Shown piece after piece: positions 13,607 through 27,042 of a stretch of 64,000 nt of DNA (its first letter is position 1; each line of letters opens with the position of its first letter). The position numbers and the translations under genes are program-made. Under the pieces are notes generated by a model. It saw only the letters and a program-made list of their open reading frames with translations, was not told where the DNA came from and made no database searches. Source of the DNA: Beaufortia kweichowensis (taxonomy: Eukaryota; Chordata; Actinopteri; Cypriniformes; Gastromyzontidae); NCBI GenBank assembly GCA_019155185.1, contig CM032801.1, forward strand, positions 3,987,616 to 4,051,615. The letters are read 5' to 3'.

Positions 13607-16600
13607 TCTAAACATCAACAAATGAATCATTACCTGCTATTTTATTTCAGGAGGAGCAGGAAATTTAAGCAAAAGTCTAATCCTATAATCTTTCTGGTGT
13701 CTAGGAGGAACAATTAAGATATTAAAGAGATTTGTGATTTCTTTTTTAAGTGTTTGAACACGCTGTTTACTGTAAGTCATTGTTACTCATGAGTGATTTA
13801 CAATAATCATTTCCTAACTCACGCTGCATACTGTGTCGATGTCGTGATGGTATGTCAGTCTGAAGAGACGTCTCTGACATCATGTGGCATCCAGAAGGAA
13901 AACAGTAAGACAGCAGAGATGACGACCGTCGGCTGGCGGTTTGATCCATGCCGGTGTCCCTGAATGATGCATGCACAAAAAACACACTTATGGATTTGTC
14001 CTGTCATGCACCACAAAACTTTGTATGTATATTTGCGAATCTTAAGCATTTAGGATGTGATTTACAATAAGTTACTTAAGTAAAGACTTAAGTCACATTT
14101 TAGAATATATGAATACCATTGCATTAGATAAACATAATATCAAACCAAGTGGTAATATCTTAAAGACAGCACAAGATTTCTTTTAAAGCATAAGAACACA
14201 AAAAAATAGGTTTTATCTTGATGAAACCGTAGATAAACAATCATTAACCAGGGCCAAACTAAAATCTGTGAATAATTGCAAAATGCCAATAAGAAAAGTT
14301 GCATTTTATCCTATGTACTGAAATGTATACATCCTAAAGCTGTAAACAAAAAAATCTACATCTAAAATAAACAAAAATCTGATATTGAGCAAGGTGAAAA
14401 CTCCTTACCTTAACCTGATTCATAATGGTAAGCTTAATAATAATGATTAATAATTTGAGCTTTCGGGTATGATTTTACTGGAAATGGCAGTTTGATGTCA
14501 TATGATGTCATCCCACATGAAGTATGAAGTGTAACCTGTAATTTTATGCTTTACTCAGAGATGGCGATAGAGGAGCAACAGTTATGGTTTTCAACTTTAA
14601 ATGTGGATTAATTGTCAAATACTTCAGTCTCCACGACACCCATCCAGGGATAACTGTTAGCCCACCTGCTGTCCTCAGGTGAGTCCGGTGCACGGCCCAT
14701 GCTTGTGTTTGCTCCTTCATTCCCCGCAACAATCTGTCCATTGTTTACTGAAATAATAAAACAATATTCTTTGTCTGGAGTGGCTGCCAGAGTAAATGTG
14801 AAGCTCCTGGGGTCCGCCGCTGCCAGGCCTGCTGTGAATTAGCACACTTACATTTGTTTTGGCTTGGCCGAGAGCAGGGCAACATTTAGTGTTAAAGAGC
14901 CCATCCCAGCCTTAAACCAAACCACAGAATTCAGCTTCATTTCACACACAGAAGCTCTGTTCCAGGACCTGATGAGATGCCTGGCTGTTTACTGGCTGTA
15001 TCTGCAGATGCTTTCTGAGGTGTGACACTGTATGCTGCACAGAAGAAAACAGACAGAAATCATGGAATACATATAGTAAACAAAATGTTTTTTTTATCGT
15101 CATGACATATACTGATAATGCCATAGTAAGAGCCAGTTTTATAGTCTGAATAACATTTGTGAAACAGAAAGGTTCTGTATACTGCAGATTCTTAAATGAG
15201 GATAGGCCTACATTGTCTTATTAAGTGACTTGAAGAAAATCTGCCAATGGAGTTACAAAAATAAACTTGAATTATTTTTTATCAATTCAAGTTTATATTT
15301 CATACCCTATTGGCATATTTTTTTGATAAAAATTTTTTTCAGAAAACAAGATGTAATATTTAAGGCCATTTTGCTTAAACGTATCCTGATTTAAGAGTTT
15401 AAAAATAATATAGAAATTCATTTTTTGGAGTGTGAATATGACCTTTTTTATGGAACCATAAAGCTAAAATAGTTCTTCTATGGCTCAGCACCTTTATTTT
15501 TAAGAATGTAGTTAAAGGGTCTTCATTTTAAACTATATTAAGTGCTGTACTTAAACTGGTCTCCCATCATAACCAGCTTGTTTAAACTCATCTACCAGAT
15601 GAAATGTGTCTAACCAGCAGACCAGCATTTTTAACAGATATGGAACAAATACTTAGTTTGTGAAAACAGATGACATAAATTGTGTAATTTTCTCAATAAT
15701 GTTGCATTGTGAAGATGTTTTTACTCTTTTAATGAGGCAGCAGAAATGCTATTTGAAGCGTCTGTGTCAGAATAAAAGATCTTTTGTTTGTCATCTTATC
15801 AGGGAGGATATGAATCGAACAGTAGAGGACTGCGTTCATTTGGAGAAATAGTTTCCTTCATCTAAGACACTGACTGAAATGGACCCTCATTAGTGACTTC
15901 TATATAGGGATGATTTCAGTGAAGGATGATACTGTGTATGCAGTTCATAAATTGGCCAGATTTTGCTTTAATTTTAATAATGTCCACAGGAGATATATAA
16001 AATCCTGGTACGAAGACAAAGGGGGTCTCTGATATGTCATTATGGTAAATGTACATGTGTTGGTATGTGTGTGTGTCAGCATCATAACATCCAGAAATAA
16101 GGAAATTGAAGGCTAAACTGATTTAAATGACAGTGCATTCCCTCCAGAGCTGTGCGTCTACGATGTTTTGACATAAAAACCGACATAAATCTGAAGAGGC
16201 ACATTGTGCTGTTGGTTTATGTGCTGAATGTTTTCTTTAAATATGCATCGTTTCAGCAGTTACAAAAATATGTGAATAATTCACATTTGGTCCAAAAAAA
16301 CATCCAGACATATAACTGAGCTATAAAGAACACGAGACAGATGATTCTGGAAGCCATCTGCCCTCGTATTTCATGTGCTATTAATTATTTCAATATCTTT
16401 GAGTGCAAAAGGCGCCTTTCACTAGTAGGTAGCTATAAATATAAAAGATATAAAAGCGTGCAAAAATGTATAATTTAAATAAACAGTTTAATATTGACAT
16501 GACAACCAAAACTAACATCACTATTGCCGTGGTTCACGCATACAGCCTTACAAATAAAGATGCTAAAACGATTCTTTGTCTTATTGTTTCATAGTCTGCA

Positions 16601-17928
16601 GATCCTCAAACTCATACAGGTTTGGAAAGACATACGGATGAGTAAATGATGAAAGAGCTTTAATTTTGGGGTGAACTATCCTATCCTTTTAAGTCATCAT
16701 CTGGGTGGAGTTTAATTAAGGAAGCTTCACTTAATGACATCATAATGTTGCCCTTCCTCCACAAAATTAGCTTTTGTCTTGTTTGGCACAAGTCTGAACA
16801 GCGAGGAGAAATGACAGCTTTGATCTTACCGAGGAACTGATTGGGTTTCCTTCTCTTGTCCACAGGGTGAAGCGAGAGGTTAAATCAAAGACGGTTATCT
16901 GCAGCGAGGCCATCACAATCTCATTGCGCTGTGAAAACATTTGCTCATTCACACCTGCTTCAGAAATACCTGGATAACAGCCCCTGTCAAGCATGATCAG
17001 AGACTATTAGTGGCGCCACAAGTTCATATGAGTCTGGAGACCCAGAGCTCATTAAAAAACCACACGGCACTGATGCCCACAGACCCCGAGAGTACCCAAT
17101 TCAGCAGACAGAGGATATTTCCCTGACGAGAGTTAGATAATGAGAAAAGCCCAATCAAAACATAAGTACATTATGATGTGATATTTAACCAAGCTTTTCT
17201 CAGTTATGCATCACAAGTCATCTTTTTTCATGTGTTTCCTCTAAAAATAAAATAAAACAGACACAAGTGAGATTTTTTTTCCATACATTGTGAAAATACA
17301 GCTACAAACATGTTGTGGATAAGATATTTTGACTGAAGACTTTAATATCTTCAAAAATAATTTTAAGCTGTGGATGGGACTTCTTTTCATCTTAATTTAA
17401 TTTTCAAACAAATGAGAAACAATTTCATTTGTAAATTGTCTTTGCTATGGGAAAATGTACAATGATGACTTCCCAGAATTCAAGCTTGGATCTATTCAAG
17501 ATGCAAGTACAAAATCACAACCGAGTTAGAGTAGAGAGAATTTCCCAGAGAGAACTGACTGCTTCTTATAACTGAGAAGTGATGATGTGCTGGGTGACAT
17601 GCAGTGTGGGGGTCTTGTGTTTGGGAGGAGGTCTGTGTGTGTGTTGAGGTTTGGCTGTCTGTGTGTGTTCTGTCAGCTTGGGTGGCTGAGTTTCATCTCT
17701 CTCCAGTGCGTCTCTCTCCATACATTCAGAGACGTGACAAACACACAAATCAGAGCACACTAGACAAGTTTGGCCTCAGTTTAGGTTCTGTATGGAATCT
17801 AAATATGTCTAAATTGATCAGAATTACATTTGACTATTAGATTACTAGATTTCCCTCTTCGTTACCCGTCACGGATTGACAATTTATTCCAAGCAACATT
17901 TTAGAAAATAAACTCAACTAAAAATATG
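13607..17928. other. intergenic DNA
   Basis: No gene. The 15700-15885 stretch is a diverged copy of 23318-23540 (separate entry). Fragments of the 'ttctttatggaacca' element are at 15410-15515 and of the 'gatagttcaccc' element at 16600-16690. Blocks 14540-14960 and 16700-17130 look unique and non-repetitive. Confidence 0.6.
15700..15885 (+). repeat. copy A of an unnamed dispersed pair (partner at 23318)
   Basis: Aligns without gaps over its last ~120 bases with copy B. Shared stretches include cagaataaaagatcttttgt (B has one change), cttatcaggg-ggatatgaa, and gagaaatag-ttccttcat. Both copies have a short open frame ending ...LEK-stop with a common core, LCQNKR-FV--LIR-DM. Not recognised as a protein family; it may be a repeat that happens to be open. 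Confidence 0.55.
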
Positions 17929-18293
17929 TGACCCTGGACCACAAAACCAGTCATGAGTAGCATGAGTATATTTTAGCCAACAATTGATTGTATGGATGAA
18001 AATGAATAGATTTTTCTTTAATGCCCAAAATCATTAGGATATTATGTAAAAATCATCTTCCATGAAGATATTTTGTGAGTTTTCTACTGTAAATACATCA
18101 AAACTTTTATTTTTGTGAGTGAATGCTAAGGACTTCATTTGGACAACTTTTAAATTTTTTACACCCTCAGATTTCAGATTTTTAAACAGTTGTAACAAAC
18201 CATATATCAATGGATTTATGGATTTATAAAGCTTATTTATTCAGCTTTATAAATCAAATTTTTTCTTGTGACTGGTTTTGTGGTCCAGGGTCA
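17929..18293. mobile_element. 365-bp hAT-like MITE with 25-bp terminal inverted repeats
   Basis: The left end tgaccctggaccacaaaacc (continuing agtca) is matched as an exact reverse complement at 18269-18293, ending tggttttgtggtccagggtca. A well-known teleost non-autonomous element type. No clean 8-bp duplication is visible. Confidence 0.88.
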
Positions 18294-18330
18294 AATATAA
18301 AAATGAATTTTTAGCAATATCTATAGTAAA

Positions 18331-18502
18331 ACTGCACTGGGTTATTTTCAACCCATGTTGGGTTATTAACCTATGCTTGGTTGTTTCAACCATTGCTGGG
18401 TAAAAAGGGACATTTTCTAGGTTCATTTAACCCAGCGGTTGGATTTATCCCTTTTCGATCCAACCATGAGTTAAAAAATAATCCAGCATTTTTAAAGTGT
18501 AC
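18331..18502. repeat. 'aacccag' palindromic repeat, copy 1
   Basis: Contains repeated gggtta/taaccc words (gcactgggttattttcaacc, tcaaccattgctgggtaa, aacccagcggttgg) that can fold back. Same family as 19190-19357. Confidence 0.65.
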
Positions 18503-19029
18503 TTAATCATAAAAGATAAGTCATGTGGCATTAAGATGTAAAATTAGGCGTTAAATGGTTAATTACAAATAATTTTAGCTTCCTATTGTATAATATAATA
18601 CATATTTATATACAATAATATATATTCCTACTATATAATATAATACATATTTTCGTATTTGTCATCAGTTTGAAAAAAGAATGAAATGAATATTTGTGGC
18701 AGGTGTAAATCAGTTACACATCAGAGTGCATTATGGGTATAAATGAGCACAATAAATATGAAGGACTATTAAATGTTCTGTTCTTTTCTCCGTGGCTAAT
18801 CAAATCCAAGCCATTTTCTGTTCAAAAGGTCAGAATTTCCTTGTTTCTTTTGAAATATACATGATGTTCTTTGGAGCAATCTCAAATCATGCCGGAATAA
18901 CATTGATCATCAAGTTTTTCCACAAACTTGTGTAGTTCAAGCCAGCTCAAATACCTGCTGACATTAAAGCAAAAGGGAGACCGAAAAGTAGAAACCACAT
19001 GTATATTTTTCAGATTAATCTTTTACCCT
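18503..19029. other. intergenic DNA
   Basis: AT-rich, with a short duplicated patch at 18590-18650 (tataatataatacatatt twice). Nothing else seen. Confidence 0.5.
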
Positions 19030-19180
19030 GTGTCCTGTAGCTCAATTAGCAGAACATTGCATTAGCAGCGCAAAGGGTTTGAGGGTTCGATCTGAGGAAC
19101 AAACAAAATGATAAAAGACATGGAATGAATGCAAAAGCAGTTGCCGTGGATAAAAATTTTGACCAAATGCATAAATGTAC
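19030..19180 (+). mobile_element. tRNA-derived SINE, near full length
   Basis: A box tgtagctcaattagcagaac, then gcattagcagcgcaaagggt, B box gagggttcgatctg, and the worn core tgccgtggataaaaattttg with tail aaatgcataaatgta. The internal pol III promoter order is intact, though the core is mutated. Confidence 0.85.
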
Positions 19181-19189
19181 ACTCTGCAA

Positions 19190-19357
19190 CCTATGGTTGG
19201 GTCAAAAAAAAAAGAGACACACCCAAACATTGGGTTAAATTAACCTTGACAATGATCATATTTGACCCAACCATGGGTTGAAACAACCCAGCATTTTGGG
19301 CTAAAACAACCCAGCATAGGTTAATTTATACTGTAACTCAATGGTTGGGTTAAAAAA
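19190..19357. repeat. 'aacccag' palindromic repeat, copy 2
   Basis: Words ctatggttgggtc, acccaaccatgggttg, aaacaacccagcat and caatggttgggtta; same family as 18331-18502, directly next to the SINE. Confidence 0.65.
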
Positions 19358-20206
19358 TGACTTATATTGTCATGATGATACAATTTGTAATGAATATTCA
19401 ATGGAAGCATTTTGGCTAGAGGCGTCAGACGCCGCTGCATTCTAAGCCATAATCCTAAAAAAGTTTTTTCCAGCAACTAATTTCCTCATTTTGATCAGCG
19501 AGGCTTTAATGTACGGAGCGTCCGTGAAAAGCTCTCTTGATCCGCAGGAGCGCTCATGACACGCTGCTGTCCACCATTAACATACCACAGCAGTGCCATT
19601 GTAGATCTTTACTGCAATTTGCATTCCTTCCTGATAAAATGATGATCAGTGGACAGAGAGAAGCTGGCCTCAGAGGAAGTGACCTCAGGGCCTGATGGCA
19701 TCTCCTGATTAGAAGGAAACTTGCTGCATAATGTTTTAATTCACATCTGTGTGCCCTCGCTTTACGCCGCCAATTTCTCTCTTCCTGTTCTCTGCATCCT
19801 TCCCTCAAGTAGCACTTCAATCCAGCCCTTATTTTCTCTCACTGTCTCTACGGCCTGATACTTTAAGCCCTCTTTTTTTAATCTTTCCTCATGCATCCCT
19901 CTCTCTTTATCTCCCTCTCTTCCCTGGCTTTGTAGTGCTCCTGGCATCCTTATCATGAATCGATCATGTCTTTGTGATGAAAGGAACTGCCTTCATTTCC
20001 ACAGGAATGCGTAGCTCTTAGTGTCCATATGGAAACATTTGCCAGACAGATTGGTTCTTTTATTTGCTCTTCCCTAGAGCATCAAACACGAGCGATCGCC
20101 GCTTCATACATGTCCAGAATAGAGTGATAGTAGAAAAAAAGAGAGCGGCCTGCCAAGAGACGAGGCTTTTCATGGTATCGCATTAAAATAGAGCAAAACC
20201 AGTTCT
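19358..20206. other. unique-looking intergenic block
   Basis: Higher complexity than its surroundings, with CpGs at 19420-19560 and no repeat recognised. Open frames on both strands at 19750-19960 have no family features. A regulatory region is possible but unproved. Confidence 0.45.
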
Positions 20207-20389
20207 ATACTCTTAAATATTAAGGCGATGCCATAGAAGTTTAGAAGAATATTTTCTTTCATTTATCATTTTTTCTACAAAGAACCTTTTGTGAAACCAA
20301 AAAGGGTCTTTGGATATTAAAGGTTCTTTATGGAACCACACAGGCAAAAATTGTTTTTATTATGAAACACGTTTATTTTTAAGAGTGTA
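20207..20389. mobile_element. 183-bp MITE with 'actctta' ends
   Basis: Left end tatactcttaaatatt, right end tatttttaagagtgta. Between them are fold-back words aaagaaccttttgtg, ttaaaggttctttatggaac. Worn pieces of the same family lie near 15410, 24800 and 38550-38900. Confidence 0.75.
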
Positions 20390-20784
20390 AGTGGACAAAC
20401 GCAATTTTGACTAAAACAAGCCAATTCTTTAAATCATGTCATTTGTTATTGCTTTACTTATATTAGAGACTTAGATTAAAACAATGCGCAGCTCACATAT
20501 TCTGTCACCATTTACTCACCCTCATGTCCTTCAAAATCCATATGACCTTCTTCAGTAAAACACAAAATATTAATTATTAAATACAATCCTGGACACTTTC
20601 CTACATATAAAAAACTACATAAGAAATAAGTCACTCTAAAATAACAAAAACTTGCAAAATAGTCCCTACACATCATGTGCTACAGTATATTTCATGAAAA
20701 AGATTCTTCTTATCTAAAGATAACTTCTTACAAACTTTATACATCTAGTAAAATGACCAGATTCTGAGGAAAGATCAAGCACCT

Positions 20785-21065
20785 CTTCACAATAAGGTTG
20801 TATATGTTGACATTAGTTAATGCATTAGTTAAAATGAACGAACAATGAACAATACTTCTACAGCATTTATTAATCCTTATTCATGTTAATGTTAGCATTT
20901 ACTAATACATTTAAAAAATCAAGAATTGTATCTGTTAAAATGATTTAATGCACCAACATAAACTATTGTATTCACATTAGTAACATTAACAAAAATTAAT
21001 AAATGCTCATATCGCTCATTGTTAGCTAATGCATTTACTAATATTGCTTATTGTAAACTGTTACC
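20785..21065. mobile_element. 281-bp AT-rich MITE ('ttagttaatgcatta' family)
   Basis: Left end cttcacaataaggtt and right end cttattgtaaactgttacc are degenerate inverted repeats. The inside is made of the typical ttagttaatgcattagtta and aatgaacaatacttctacag words widespread in cyprinid genomes. Confidence 0.8.
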
Positions 21066-21592
21066 CATTTTTAACATTTTTAAGTGTGTACTTTTTAATT
21101 TTCCAAATACTATATAAGCTCCCTGTAAGCCACAGAGAAGGTTTTCTCGTACTGTACGGCGTAATGGACAGAATAATCATGGAGTTCAGAGGTGTGAAAA
21201 GTAGCGGTTTGTTCCTGTAATCGTCCAACAGCTGAGCGAAGGGAATTTTGATGTGTGGTCACCCCAAGTCCTCCATTCTGTTGGAGTGTAATTGCTAATA
21301 TGCCAGCGATACCTCAGCTGCCAGTAACTTTGTCTGGGTTGAAATGCTGGAATCATTTTGCTCTGCTAAGTGGTTTTCAGCACCACAAGCATTCTGGAGA
21401 TTTTAATGGAAACCATATATATGAGAACTGTATAGCTCATGGTTTTAAGGGGTTATGATTATAATAATGCTGCTGTATTGGCCGAGATCATTTAAGGAGA
21501 TTTTTCACAACTTATCGGCCAAATCTAAATGAAAAAGTAGTCGCTGTTATTGCATACTCACACAGTCCCTGTTGCATACGTAAATTTTATTA
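21066..21592. other. unique-looking intergenic block
   Basis: Ordinary complexity from 21120 to 21460, no repeat recognised, no gene features. Confidence 0.4.
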
Positions 21593-22019
21593 TACAGTAC
21601 CAGTCTAAAGTTTAAACATAATCGACAAAAAATGTATGATCTTAAAAATATTTTAATTGTGTGTATATTTCAAATTGAAATTACTTTTGTGGACAAAAAT
21701 ATAATATGTGCCAATATATTAATTTCTTTCATTAGAAAACTAAATTTATATTTAAAGAAAATATATCTTGGAGCAAATAATGAATAATGAAAAGCAGCCA
21801 ATAAGAGTCCAACATAGATAGAAATTTCTTCAGTGTTGTTTAAAAAGCTTTTTAGTTAGGAAGATGAATAATAAAATGTCAAGAGCATGATTTTACAAAT
21901 TCTAGACAGATTGACTAATTTCATGGTTTTGATGTGAAATGTTTAATTCTATTCTAAAATGTGGGAAAAAATCTGTGAGTAAGTGAGTAAGTGTTTCCAA
22001 ACTTTTGACTGGTGCTGTA
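21593..22019. mobile_element. 427-bp Tc1-like MITE, copy 1
   Basis: Ends tacagtaccagtctaaagtt and aacttttgactggtgctgta are inverted repeats. The internal gccaataagagtccaacata matches the copy at 44894-45336. Confidence 0.85.
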
Positions 22020-22881
22020 GTGGAAATATTGTATATTTACACAATTAAAGATACCAAAAGTCATGTATATTATGGCACGACCATGAGCAATATGTTTACA
22101 GGTGTCACAGATTCACACAAACATGTTTACACAGTCTTTAACCTTTCCAGGAGCAAACACTTTTCCTGCTGTCCTGTTTGGTCCTCATCCAGACCACTGC
22201 AGCTGCCTCAGTTCAACTCTAATTGTTTGGGTCTGAAAACCAGGGCAGTATTTTTTTACTGAACACTTAGTTGTTAGTTATCCAAGAAAGCCACAATGCA
22301 GCTTTCTGAAATAACAGCGACTGCCAGCGATCCGCCTTTGTGTTTCTCTCTCGGCATGTGATTTACAGTCGAGCTGATGCACTTAAAATTTGTTACCTCG
22401 GCCCCATGCGGTGCGTGTGCCGCGTAAACCGGCGTTATGAAAACTGCTAAGTCAATGTTTTTACGCTAGGCTTGGGATCAGCATTTCTGGAAATCAGAAT
22501 GTGACCTGCCCTCGCTCGTTTCTCTCCCCTCTCATTTTCACACACCAATTACCAGGATAATTTCGAGCATACCAGGGTGATGTGGACCGTTCCCAGAACC
22601 GCACTCTGGAACGCATTTACAACACAGCCAGGCATTTATCTGACATATTCTGTTTACACTTTCACTTTTACTGTCATGCTGAGCGAAAGAAATCAAGAGA
22701 GCTGTGTGATGTGTTGAATAACATATAGACGACCGCATTATTCTACAGAACAGGTGCCTCTTCGGGTGATTTTATCAAATTTTATGCAGCATTTTAAGCA
22801 TCCTGTAAGAAAAGTAATGGTTTGAAATATGAATAAATATAGCATTATACCATTAAAATAAATAAACAGAAAGTCAAAACC
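22020..22881. other. unique-looking intergenic block
   Basis: Includes a CpG-bearing stretch around 22330-22450 and 22500-22620. No exon recognised. Confidence 0.4.
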
Positions 22882-23080
22882 CTTACAGAAACACCACGTG
22901 AATTTCACATGTACAAAAACTTGTGAAGCGTGTGGCTTTGAAACACTTTAGTGTAAAAACCCTGGTAAATTCTCATTCATCACATCAAATGTAAAAACGG
23001 TGTGAATTTTATGCAACACATGTGAATTTTATTCCACACATTTGTTTTTGCACATGAATTTCATGTGGCTTTTCTGTAAG
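22882..23080. mobile_element. 199-bp MITE ('cttacagaaa' ends)
   Basis: Left end cttacagaaacaccacgtga is answered by tcatgtggcttttctgtaag at the right, with further matches inward (atttcacatgtacaaaaac against gtttttgcacatgaattt). Confidence 0.85.
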
Positions 23081-23317
23081 AGCAAGATTGGCAATTTTAC
23101 AAAACAATTTGATATTACAAGCTTTATTCATTAATTCATTTTATTGGACAGAAATAACACCTGTTTTGTAGAATGATCCAACATCGCTCAACATGACCAA
23201 AAACTGATGTACAGTAAAACTATTTGATTCACAACTAACCAAAAATGACTAAAATCGGTTGGTCGGAATTTGTGAGCTAAAGCAACTTACTGTACTTATT
23301 TCTCAATAGTAAGAGTC

Positions 23318-23540
23318 ATTTGTGAAGATGAAAAGGTTTTTTACTGTCTTGTTGAGAATAAGACGGCAGAAATGTGCTTACACTATGACTCTTCATAGGA
23401 TTGTAAAAAGTTGTTTGAAGTCTCTGTGCCAGAATAAAAGAGCTTTTGTTTCTGCTCTTATCAGGGTGGATATGAAACAAGCAGCAGTGAGTGGCGTTAA
23501 TTTAGAGAAATAGCTTCCTTCATCAGGAACTGACTGTGTG
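23318..23540 (+). repeat. copy B of the unnamed dispersed pair
   Basis: Longer partner of 15700-15885, with about 40 bases that A lacks (tatgactcttcataggattg region). Its frame 23322-23513 would give 63 residues with the same LCQNKR-FV--LIR-DM core and -LEK end. Function unknown. Confidence 0.55.
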
Positions 23541-26500
23541 TGTGTGTTACACAGACTATTTTTACCCTCTCTCCTGATAGCCAGTGAAGAATTGCCATTT
23601 TCATTTAACACAATAACAAGAACAGCACACAAGAGAAAGATAATTAAATTAAAAACAATTAAATTAAAGTAACCTGAGTGTATAAGAGGCAAATAAAATA
23701 TTACCCAGATAGTTCATGCAAACATAAAAATGTAGTCATTTACTCACCCTCATGCTGCTTAAAACTCCTTTGCCTTTATCGTCCCTGTGCAACATGAAAG
23801 ACATATTTAATAAAAGCCATAAGTCCAAAAAATACCATGAAAGTGAATAAAGATGTAGGCATATATACATGGGTGCATTAGTGGCTGTTTCTCTGATGAA
23901 TATCAACCATTATGTGCTGTTGTGTATCAACCCTTCATATTATAAGTGTAAAAAATTGTTAAAAGATGTATTCAGTAATTTAAATATTGTTGGTTTTTAC
24001 AAGTAAGATTCATTTTACTGTAAGTAATAAAAGAAACAAATGTTGACTGTTCCAAGATGGCCGACTCCTTGATGTGTCTGGATCAGTCGAATGTGACATC
24101 GACATGTTGGCCTATATATCTATAGCAACAGGTACGAAGCAGAATATACTTAACTCAAATGTAATGTTAAATCAGAGGAGTTTAAAATAAAACAGGCAAT
24201 AACGTTACTTATTAAAAAGGCTAAAACAAAGGATTGCACTGCAGGAGGAACCATTTCTGTTATCTGCCCCTATCCTTCTGTCTTTAAACAGACAGCAGAT
24301 AAAATGTTAACCAAACCTATCCAACATTTGACATCATACACGTCTCGCGTCATAAATAGTTCAGTTAAACGTATACTGACGACAGCTGGAACAATCTCAC
24401 AACTCAGCAAACCTCACGCCTGAGAAATAACCACCACCATTGTGTCAAATCTCAACACATCAGTCATTCTAATCTGAATTGGGGCCGGATGGCTCAGCGG
24501 GATAACCACAATACTGTGAAACATGCAAAAGACTTTGGCTTGTATTCTTCTCTGGCTCAGACATTTTTCAAAGAGGTACTCATAACTTTTACTATATTTC
24601 ATTTCATCTCAACATTGGAGTGGAAAAATATTTTACTTAAATTAAATACAGCCCGGATATGTTTTATAAAATGTATATTTTCGGTCCTTGATGCTGATTA
24701 TTTTGTTGTTGCTTAGCAGTATCATGTTGCTGTTTACAAATCTTAAACTATATATTTTTATATACAATATTATTGTTTCTTTAATTGCATTTTTCTTACC
24801 GTTTTATAGTCTAAAGAACCTTTTTTGAACTACAAAAAGCATATTGTGAAACAGAAAGGTTCTTGGACATTAAAAGGTTTTTCATGAAATTATTTAGCCA
24901 AAAATAATTGGATTTAGAATGAATGAGTTTGTTGGCATTAGATAGTTTTAAATATATAAAGTTTTCTTATTTTGCACAGTCTATAAAATCTTAAGCAAAA
25001 CCAGTACAAGTTGAGTTGTATAGACACAGACTCGCACAGACAGCATGATATCCATGTTTCTTCCGAGGATATGACTGTTAGCACAACACGGCTCTCCTGG
25101 TTCAGTATAATTACAGATGATCTATTAAAGGTTAGTCCGGCCTGTTTTAAGACAGAGGCACATGGAGGAAATGTAGTCATTACTGTGGCTCGCACATGGC
25201 CCGTTATACTTTGTAATGACAGAGCCTGGCAGTTATTTAAAGTTTCATTTAAATCCTGCCCTCTTGACCCCACCGGATCACACACGCTCCAGTCAGCCAG
25301 CAGAATCGACGGGGCACTGCGTCTCCGCGGCGACCCTGCGGCCGCAGCAGACCCCGTCCCATCGTGCTGCGGGATAAAAGCTCCATCAAAATCAGATTCA
25401 ATTTACACTGAAATGAAGAACTGCAGGCATCTAATTTACCCCAATAGGCCATTCACACAGCGCTGCTCAACTCTGGGTTAATGTCTTTATATGATTTTTC
25501 CACTTGTGGAAATGTCGCCATGTAAATCCACTCTGGTCATTAACGCAAAATAAACCCAGACAGAGTGAACAGGACTTCTGAAGGGGTTTATTTTGCATTA
25601 TCCCTCTTCATACGTAGCTACTTATTAAATAACTGGACATGAAATATTACTTTGGAGTTGCATTTTAAAATTTACTATAGTAAAGTTTAAAGACACTATG
25701 GTTTCCCATTTTTGGGATTTCCCATTGTCAGACACGTTTATCTTTTCAATCTGCTGTATTTGTATGTGATCTAGTGTATTCACCACATCAACAGTGTGTG
25801 GTTCACATTTTAATTATCAACAGCCTTTCTACTTAACACATCATTAAAATCCACATTTACACTTTACAGAGAATCTAATAAGAGCTCATTATGCTAAAGT
25901 GCCATATAGAAGACAACACATCAGTGGATTACATTACCAGAGAAGAATGACGTGACTCACATCTCACAGAGGAAAACTTAACACGTACAGAAAATCACTT
26001 GTTTACAAGCCCCAATTAAATCAACACCATTAGAATATTTTATTTGCACTTTCATAGTTCAGGAGACTTAACTATCCACTTTGTCGCAAATGGTTCTCTT
26101 AAATTTCCTTGGGAGAAAGAAAACACACACACAGTTGAGTTTCCATGTTTTACGTGGACTTTCCATAGACACAATGACCTTAATACTGTACAAACTGTAT
26201 ACTGTATGGTGTAATCCTCACCCTACGCCTAAACCTAACCCTCACACAAACATTTCTGCATTTTTACATTTTCAAATAAACATAAATTAGCATGATTTAT
26301 AAGCTGTTTTCCTCATGGAAATCAAAAACACACAGACACACACAACGAGCTTATGGTAAAATACATCACCTTTATTGCAGATTTTGGCATCTCGGCAGTT
26401 GACTTAAATCACGAGATGTTTGAGGTTCCTTTTTTCTGAAAAATATAAGAAACACAAATCATAGAAAACATATCCATTTCTCCTAAACTAATCTTGGAAT

Positions 26501-27042
26501 TTAATTAGGAGAGATGATTGAGATCCTAACAAGAAGACAAGACATACTCTTCACCCAACAAACCCGTCTCAAAACCATCTTGTCTAAAGAACTGCTGCCA
26601 CAATCACCTGCAGCTTCAGTCCGTCTATGAGATCTTCTGCTTTCATCTCTGTATAGCGAGACTGTAACATTCTCTTTGAAAAGTCTGTGGTCATTTCCTG
26701 TCACGCACACGTGCCCTAAACAGTGTGTGTTGAAAGCAGTCTATCGTGACCCCTGGCAAACCACTGACTGATGCTTAACTCTGTGTTCACAATGCAGCAT
26801 TAGTTCTGGCTGTGGTTTGTCTTGTGAGCAGAACAACTTGACCTTTGTCTTCAACATTCAACCGGCATTCTCAGCACGCCAGGCCTTTTATAACAAGTGC
26901 GTATAGCCTCCCGGAACACCCTCACAACTGCATAGCAACACATTAAAAACCACTAACATCCCGCCAAAATACAATGTCATTGATACATGTCCAAAAAAAA
27001 CATAGTGTTCAAACAGTAACATGTGCTTGGTTTTTTGGCAAT
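23541..27042. other. intergenic DNA
   Basis: Pieces of dispersed repeats ('tttactcaccctcatg' at 23735; 'ttctttatggaacca' type at 24800-24900; 'ggactttccatagac' type at 26100-26270). A CpG-rich patch at 25300-25370 includes the 12-bp palindrome ctgcggccgcag. No gene found. Confidence 0.5.
26100..26275. repeat. 'ggactttccatagac' dispersed repeat, copy 1
   Basis: cgtggactttccatagacac, then aatgaccttaatactgtaca, then a ccctaacccta-like tract. Shares order and words with 50030-50215. Confidence 0.6.

Noticed and set aside
19749..19958. Ser/Leu/Phe-rich frame on the + strand with opposing frame
   Set aside because: Pyrimidine-rich stretch without introns, signal peptide logic or family features.
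24478..24560. tRNA-like head (ggccggatggctcagcggga)
   Set aside because: Only an A-box-like word; no B box at the right distance, no cloverleaf, no SINE core.
25011..25481. 156-codon open frame on the + strand
   Set aside because: Length alone; no domain, signal or splice context, mixed composition, and no matching start context.
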